NCBI GenBank assembly: GCA_948471095.1
Contig: CAOKRG010000025.1
Coordinates: forward strand, 1-35,858
DNA from: an uncultured Oscillospiraceae bacterium
GTDB lineage: Bacteria > Bacillota > Clostridia > Oscillospirales > Acutalibacteraceae
Direction of reading: 5' to 3'
Length of the DNA: 35,858 nt
The notes below the pieces were generated by a model. That model was not told the origin of the DNA. It saw only the letters and a program-made list of their open reading frames with translations, and searched no databases. Positions 31,793-35,858 of this stretch are shown piece after piece. How positions within the stretch are numbered: the stretch's first letter is position 1; every line of letters begins with the position of its first letter. The position numbers and the translations under genes are program-made.

Positions 31793-33118
31793 ATGTTCAC
31801 AAACAAAGACCTGAAAAACCTCATCGTGCCGCTGTTCCTGGAACAGCTCCTGGTGATGCTGGTGGGCATTGCAGACACCTTCATCGTCAGCTACGCAGGG
31901 GAGGCGGCGGTGTCCGGGGTGTCGCTGGTGAACTCTTTCAGCACGATTTTTATCTACCTCTTCACGGCCCTTGCCTCGGGCGGGGCGGTCATCATCAGCC
32001 AGTACATAGGCCGCGGGGTGAAGGAGGACGCGGGCGAGGCCGCCAGCCAACTGCTGACCTCGTCCACCCTGTTCTCGCTGATCATCTCCATCGTGATTTT
32101 AGCATTGCACCGGCCCATGCTGGGCCTGCTCTTCGGCCAGGTAGAGCCCGCCGTCATGGACGCCTGCGTGGTCTACCTGCAAATTTCCGTGTTCTCCTAC
32201 CCGGCCCTGGCCGTCTACAACGCGGGTGCGGCCCTGTACCGCAGCCTGGGCAGGACCAGCGTCACCATGTACATCTCCATCGCCGCCAACGCCATCAACG
32301 TGGTGGGCAACCTGATAGGCGTGTTCGTGCTGAAAGCCGGGGTGGCTGGCGTGGCCTGGCCTACCCTTATCGCCCGGGTGTTCTCGGCAGTGGTGATCAC
32401 CTTGTTGTGCTTCGGCAAAAAAGTTGACATATGCTACACCTGGCGGCAAATCTGCAAGTGGAACGGGGACTTGATGAAGCGCATCCTGCGAATTGCCGTG
32501 CCCAATGGGGTAGAAAACGGCATATTCCAGCTTGTAAAGGTGGCGCTCTCCAGCGTGGTGGCCCTGTTCGGCACCTACCAGATAGCCGCCAACGGCATCG
32601 CCCAGAGTATCTGGAGTTTGGCGGCGCTGGCCGGGGTGACTATGGGGCCGGTATTCATCACGGTGATAGGCCAGTGCATGGGGGCCGGGGACACGGCCCA
32701 GGCCGAGCAGTACTTCAAGAAGCTGCTGAAAATCACCCTCACCATTTCCCTGGTGTGGAATGCCCTGGTGTTCGCTGTCACGCCAATCATGATGAACTTC
32801 TATCAGATTTCCGATGAAGCTAAGCGGCTAGTCATCATTCTCGTGCTCATTCACAACGTGTTCAACACCGTGGCCTTCCCCATGTCCGGGCCGCTCAGTA
32901 ACGGCCTGCGCGCCGCCGGGGACATCAAGTTCACCATGATCGTCTCGATCGCCTCCACCATCGGCGGGCGGCTGGTGTTCTCCGTGCTCTTGGCCATGAG
33001 CCTGAACTGGGGCGTGATCGGCATCGCAGCGGCCATGTGCCTGGACTGGGTCATCCGGGCGGTGATCTTCGCCCTGCGGCTGCGGTCCGGCAAGTGGAAG
33101 GAATTTAAGGTCATTTAG
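31793..33118 (+). CDS. MATE-family efflux transporter
   Basis: 441 residues with about 12 membrane segments, a cation-coupled multidrug/metabolite exporter of the inner membrane. The first block LIVPLFLEQLLVMLVGIADT and the repeat of the fold in the second half (RILRIAVPNGVENGIFQLVK) fit the DinF/NorM-like two-bundle design. The ATG has GGGAGG 8 bases upstream. It is followed after 15 bases by a LysR gene in the same direction, presumably its regulator. Stop is TAG. Confidence 0.93.
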   Translation: MFTNKDLKNLIVPLFLEQLLVMLVGIADTFIVSYAGEAAVSGVSLVNSFSTIFIYLFTALASGGAVIISQYIGRGVKEDAGEAASQLLTSSTLFSLIISIVILALHRPMLGLLFGQVEPAVMDACVVYLQISVFSYPALAVYNAGAALYRSLGRTSVTMYISIAANAINVVGNLIGVFVLKAGVAGVAWPTLIARVFSAVVITLLCFGKKVDICYTWRQICKWNGDLMKRILRIAVPNGVENGIFQLVKVALSSVVALFGTYQIAANGIAQSIWSLAALAGVTMGPVFITVIGQCMGAGDTAQAEQYFKKLLKITLTISLVWNALVFAVTPIMMNFYQISDEAKRLVIILVLIHNVFNTVAFPMSGPLSNGLRAAGDIKFTMIVSIASTIGGRLVFSVLLAMSLNWGVIGIAAAMCLDWVIRAVIFALRLRSGKWKEFKVI

Positions 33119-33133
33119 AAAAAGGAGAACCCT

Positions 33134-34009
33134 ATGGAACTGCGCGTTCTGCGATATTTTTACACCGTGGCCCGGGAGGAAAACATCACCCGCGCCGCCC
33201 AGCTTTTGCACGTAACCCAGCCCACCCTGTCCCGACAGCTCATGCAGCTTGAGGAGGAATTGGGCACGGTGCTGTTCCACCGCAGCAGCCACCGCATCGT
33301 GCTGACGGAGGACGGCATACTCCTAAAGCGCCGGGCCCAGGAGCTGCTGGAACTGGCCGACAGGACCCGGAAGGGGTTCCAGAGCCGGGAGGAGCTCGCC
33401 GGGGAGGTCGCCATCGGCTGCGGGGAGACCTGCAATATGGCGTACCTCTCCGACCTGATGGCGTCCTTCCGGCAGGAGCACCCGCTGGTGCAGTTCCGTA
33501 TCTACAGCGCCACGGCGGACGAGGCGAAGGACCGCATGGAGAACGGCCTTTTGGACATGGGGCTCTTGATGAGCCCGGTGGACCTCCCCCGGTACCACAC
33601 CATACCCATGCCCCACCGGGAGCGCTGGTGCGCCCTGGTGCGGGAGGACTGCCCCCTGGCGGCGCTCCCCTGCGTCACCCAGGAGGACCTGCTGCCCTAC
33701 CCCCTGCTGCTCTCTTGGCGGGAGCAGGTGCTGGAGATGCTGGGGAGCTGGTTCGGAGAGGAGCACTTCCCCCGGGTACGGGTCGCGGCCCGGTTCAACC
33801 TTATCAACAACGCCGCGGTGATGGTGCACGGCGGCATGGGCGTGGCCCTCACCCTGGACAGGGGCTTCGTGCCCCACCCGGGCCTCAGGCAGGCCCCCCT
33901 CTCCCCGGCTCTTGAGAGCGGCGCGGTGCTGGCCTGGAAAAAAGAGCAGGCACGCTCCCGGGCGGTGGAGGGTTTTCTGGCGCACATCAGAAATGCTCTC
34001 GAAGCATGA
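33134..34009 (+). CDS. LysR-family transcriptional regulator
   Basis: 291 residues: an N-terminal winged HTH (MELRVLRYFYTVAREENITR then AAQLLHVTQPTLSRQLMQLE) and a periplasmic-binding-fold effector domain (GEVAIGCGETCNMAYLSDLM onward). ATG with AAAGGAG about 8 bases upstream. It is co-oriented with the MATE gene and followed by an aldo/keto reductase unit. The near-identical 17-base boxes before both neighbours are its likely targets (inference). Confidence 0.93.
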   Translation: MELRVLRYFYTVAREENITRAAQLLHVTQPTLSRQLMQLEEELGTVLFHRSSHRIVLTEDGILLKRRAQELLELADRTRKGFQSREELAGEVAIGCGETCNMAYLSDLMASFRQEHPLVQFRIYSATADEAKDRMENGLLDMGLLMSPVDLPRYHTIPMPHRERWCALVREDCPLAALPCVTQEDLLPYPLLLSWREQVLEMLGSWFGEEHFPRVRVAARFNLINNAAVMVHGGMGVALTLDRGFVPHPGLRQAPLSPALESGAVLAWKKEQARSRAVEGFLAHIRNALEA

Positions 34010-34022
34010 GCTGAAATAGAAA

Positions 34023-34059
34023 CCAAGTATTGGACTTTTGCCATGACCGGCAGTAAGAT
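34023..34059 (+). promoter_or_regulatory. Promoter region of the second aldo/keto reductase with shared 17-base box
   Basis: CCAAGTATTGGACTTTT (34023-34039) followed by TAAGAT (34054-34059) 18 bases after TTGGAC. It lies about 120 bases before the start codon, so a leader is expected. Confidence 0.55.
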
Positions 34060-34181
34060 GAAAGCGTCCCCAGGAGGAAGGATTTCCCGGCGGGGGCGCT
34101 CATTTTCTGAAAAGAAGTCCGATCGATGGCAAAAAAGGAATACGCCGGATGAAACACAAAAAACAAATGGGAGGAATCATC

Positions 34182-35171
34182 ATGAAGTACACAAAATTAG
34201 GCAATTCGGACCTCACAGTCTCCCGCATCTGCATGGGCTGCATGGGCTTTGGCGACGCATCGAAGGGTATGCACTCCTGGACGCTGGACGAGCAGAGCTC
34301 TAAAGAGATCGTCAAGCGGGGGCTGGAATTGGGCGTGAATTTCTTTGACACGGCTATCGCCTACCAGGGCGGCACCGGCGAGGAATATCTGGGCCGCATC
34401 CTGCACAGCCTTGCCAAGCGGGAGGATGTGGTAGTGGCCACCAAGTTCCCGCCCCGCACCCAGGCCGAGATAGACGCCGGGGTCACCGGGCAGCAGCATG
34501 TGCAGAATATGCTGGACACCAGCCTCCGCCACCTGGGGATGGACTATGTTGACCTATATATCGTCCACTCCTGGGACTATAATACCCCCATTTTTGACAT
34601 CATGGAAGGGCTCAACAACGCCGTGAAAGCGAGCAAGGTGCGGGCCATCGGCATCTCCAACTGCTACGCCTACCAGCTCTGCAAGGCCAACGCCATCGCG
34701 GAGCAGAACGGCTTTGCCAAGTTTGTGTCCATCCAGGGCCACTACAATCTGATTTTCCGGGAGGAGGAGCGGGAGATGGCAAAGTTTTGCGCCGAGGACA
34801 ACATCGCCATGACCCCCTACAGCGCCCTGGCTAGCGGCAGGCTCAGCAAGCGCCCCGGCGAGACCTCCAAGCGCCTGCAGGAGGACACCTACGCCAAAGG
34901 CAAGTATGACGCTATGGCGGAGCAGGATGGGAAGATTATCGCCCGGGTGGCGGAGCTGGCGGAGAAGCATGGGGTGAGCATGACGGAAATCTCTCTCGCC
35001 TGGTTGCTGACGAAAGTCACGTCGCCAGTGGTGGGGGCCACAAAGCTGCACCACATCGAGGGCGCGGCTAGGGCGGTCGACTTGGAATTGACAGCCGAGG
35101 AGATCTCCTATCTGGAGGAGCCCTATGTCCCCCACCAGCTTGTGGGGGTCATGGCCCAGCAGGTGGTATGA
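34182..35171 (+). CDS. Aldo/keto reductase
   Basis: 329 residues from ATG 34182, which has GGGAGG 7 bases upstream; ATG 34149 would cover that site. The tetrad is visible as FFDTAIAYQGGTGEEYLG (Asp, Tyr), VVVATKFPP (Lys) and LYIVHSWDY (His). An NADPH-dependent carbonyl reductase of unknown substrate. Its TGA overlaps the ATG of a damaged DUF4405 gene (ATGA), a pairing common in Firmicutes redox clusters. It is intact, unlike the reductase at 29693-30697, to which it is related. Confidence 0.93.
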   Translation: MKYTKLGNSDLTVSRICMGCMGFGDASKGMHSWTLDEQSSKEIVKRGLELGVNFFDTAIAYQGGTGEEYLGRILHSLAKREDVVVATKFPPRTQAEIDAGVTGQQHVQNMLDTSLRHLGMDYVDLYIVHSWDYNTPIFDIMEGLNNAVKASKVRAIGISNCYAYQLCKANAIAEQNGFAKFVSIQGHYNLIFREEEREMAKFCAEDNIAMTPYSALASGRLSKRPGETSKRLQEDTYAKGKYDAMAEQDGKIIARVAELAEKHGVSMTEISLAWLLTKVTSPVVGATKLHHIEGAARAVDLELTAEEISYLEEPYVPHQLVGVMAQQVV

Positions 35172-35551
35172 TGGGCAGGAAAGTGAAACGGATCGTGGAC
35201 CTGCTTATGACGCTGGCGCTGTTCCTGCTGACGGGCTACCACCTGTGAGTGGGTCGGGGCGGGGACGTTCCTCTTGTTCCTGCTGCACCATGGGCTGAAC
35301 GCCGAGTGGTACGGCTCCCTGCGCCGGGGAAAGTGGACAGGAATCCACGCCACCCAGACAGTGATAGACGGGCTGCTGCTCGTTGATATGCTCGCCTTGA
35401 TGGTCAGCGGCGTTACCATGTCCCGCCACGTCTTTGGCTTTTTGCGCCTGGGGGCATGGATCTGGCACGCCGCAGCAGGTACTTTCCCAAAAAACTGGAG
35501 AATCCCCAGGATGCCTTTGCCGTTTTTGTTCAAGCGATTTGACTTCTTTTA
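35168..35551 (+). pseudogene. DUF4405 membrane protein, internally deleted and truncated
   Basis: From ATG 35168 the frame reads VKRIVDLLMTLALFLLTGYH then stops (TGA 35246-35248). One base later another frame continues EWVGAGTFLLFLLHHGLNAE, WYGSLRRGKWTGIHATQTVI and LVDMLALMVSGVTMSRHVFG. Both parts belong to the DUF4405 membrane domain. In intact relatives a short Trp-containing segment links HL to HEW, so about 14 bases seem missing. After HVFGFL the sequence no longer resembles the family (the second half with its late His is absent) and ends FKRFDFF at TAG. Another frame there reads SRYFPKKLENPQDAFAVFVQ, perhaps the tail of a different gene. Confidence 0.75.
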
Positions 35552-35584
35552 GCTCTGGGCTTGGACACTCATCTTCCTAAGGGC

Positions 35585-35613
35585 TTGACGAATTGATTTG
35601 CATGGAGTATAAT
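35585..35613 (+). promoter_or_regulatory. Promoter of tRNA-Leu(UAG)
   Basis: -35 TTGACG (35585-35590), 17-base spacer, -10 TATAAT (35608-35613), 13 bases before the tRNA. Confidence 0.92.
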
Positions 35614-35626
35614 ACATATATCTCAT

Positions 35627-35709
35627 GCGGGCATGGCGGAATTGGCAGACGCGCCAGATTTAGGTTCTGGTGGGCGACCATGCAGGTTCGAGTCCTGTTG
35701 CCCGCACCA
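35627..35709 (+). tRNA. tRNA-Leu (anticodon UAG)
   Basis: An 83-nt class II tRNA: acceptor GCGGGCA/TGCCCGC with encoded CCA, anticodon arm CCAGA-TTTAGGT-TCTGG giving anticodon UAG, variable arm GGGCGACC and T arm GCAGGTTCGAGTCCTGT. It decodes CUA/CUN leucine codons. It is not an amber suppressor, which would need anticodon CUA. Confidence 0.97.
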
Positions 35710-35738
35710 TCCTGTGGATATAAAAAAGATATTCGCTC

Positions 35739-35766
35739 AAAAAACCGCGCCACAGCGCGGTTTTTT
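35739..35766 (+). terminator. Terminator after tRNA-Leu(UAG)
   Basis: A6CCGCGC (35739-35750) pairs with GCGCGGT6 (35755-35766) around CACA, 29 bases after the tRNA. Nothing recognisable follows in the last 92 bases. Confidence 0.95.
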
Positions 35767-35858
35767 GATGCCCGGAAGCCTGGATTTGAAAAGTCAAAAA
35801 CGTAGATGAAAGTAAGCGTAAAATAGATATGAACCCTCACAGCAAGAAGAAAGCAAGA

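Noticed and set aside
35627-35709. UAG anticodon taken as an amber suppressor explaining the in-frame TAG codons
   Set aside because: Anticodon UAG reads CUA leucine codons; suppressing UAG needs anticodon CUA.
35577-35840. An 87-aa - strand ORF across tRNA-Leu(UAG)
   Set aside because: Antisense of the tRNA and its terminator; no ribosome site.
1383-35858. CRISPR arrays, rRNA genes or toxin-antitoxin pairs
   Set aside because: No regularly spaced direct repeats, rRNA sequence or recognisable toxin/antitoxin motifs were seen.

Overview
The window reads as one stretch of a GC-rich Firmicutes chromosome, most likely an anaerobic gut member of the Oscillospiraceae (Clostridia). That placement rests on the anaerobe-type pyruvate:ferredoxin oxidoreductase, strong Shine-Dalgarno sites, Gram-positive LipO-type sugar importer genes, a shared-ATPase importer architecture and remnants of Firmicutes conjugative elements. 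It is inferred from gene content, not from a marker gene.

Layout. (1) 1-8000, mostly housekeeping on the + strand: the C-terminal part of pyruvate:ferredoxin oxidoreductase, an unknown small protein (- strand), murC, a Cof-type HAD phosphatase, a proline-rich lipoprotein and a TolB-like propeller gene with an amber codon near its start, then an ABC exporter on the - strand. Two families of short, inverted-repeat-ended elements are scattered here. (2) 8434-10280: tRNA-Leu(UAA) followed by remains of an integrative/conjugative element (small ORFs, a frameshifted DUF4314 gene, a doubly truncated CD1108-type fragment). (3) 10456-29545: a large divergent glycan-use locus. The - strand arm runs from a consensus promoter at 23950-23978 through two importer permeases, a lipoprotein substrate-binding protein, a GH50/clan GH-A-like glycosidase, a GH16 enzyme, two tandem DUF6259 proteins, an aldose 1-epimerase and an FAD oxidoreductase. 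The + strand arm encodes a fucose/arabinose-isomerase-like protein, a kinase-like/mannose-6-phosphate-isomerase fusion, a ROK sugar kinase and an RpiR regulator. (4) 29693-35551: aldo/keto reductase, LysR, MATE, LysR, aldo/keto reductase and a damaged DUF4405 gene. (5) tRNA-Leu(UAG) closes the window.

How the locus probably works (inference). An oligosaccharide is bound by the lipoprotein and imported through the two permeases. The ATPase is not encoded here, so a shared MsmX/UgpC-type ATPase would be needed. The glycoside hydrolases carry no signal peptides, so cutting should be cytoplasmic. The mutarotase, isomerase, ROK kinase and PMI-like protein would pass the monosaccharides into central metabolism. 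The RpiR protein is the obvious sugar-phosphate sensor, and two inverted copies of a roughly 20-bp A/T-rich motif sit upstream of both divergent promoters. The substrate is unknown; the GH16 and GH50-like enzymes hint at a galactan or another beta-glycan.

Decay is a recurring theme. Two otherwise intact genes each carry one in-frame TAG, one gene is frameshifted, one has lost about 14 bases and its C-terminus, and one mobile-element gene is truncated at both ends.
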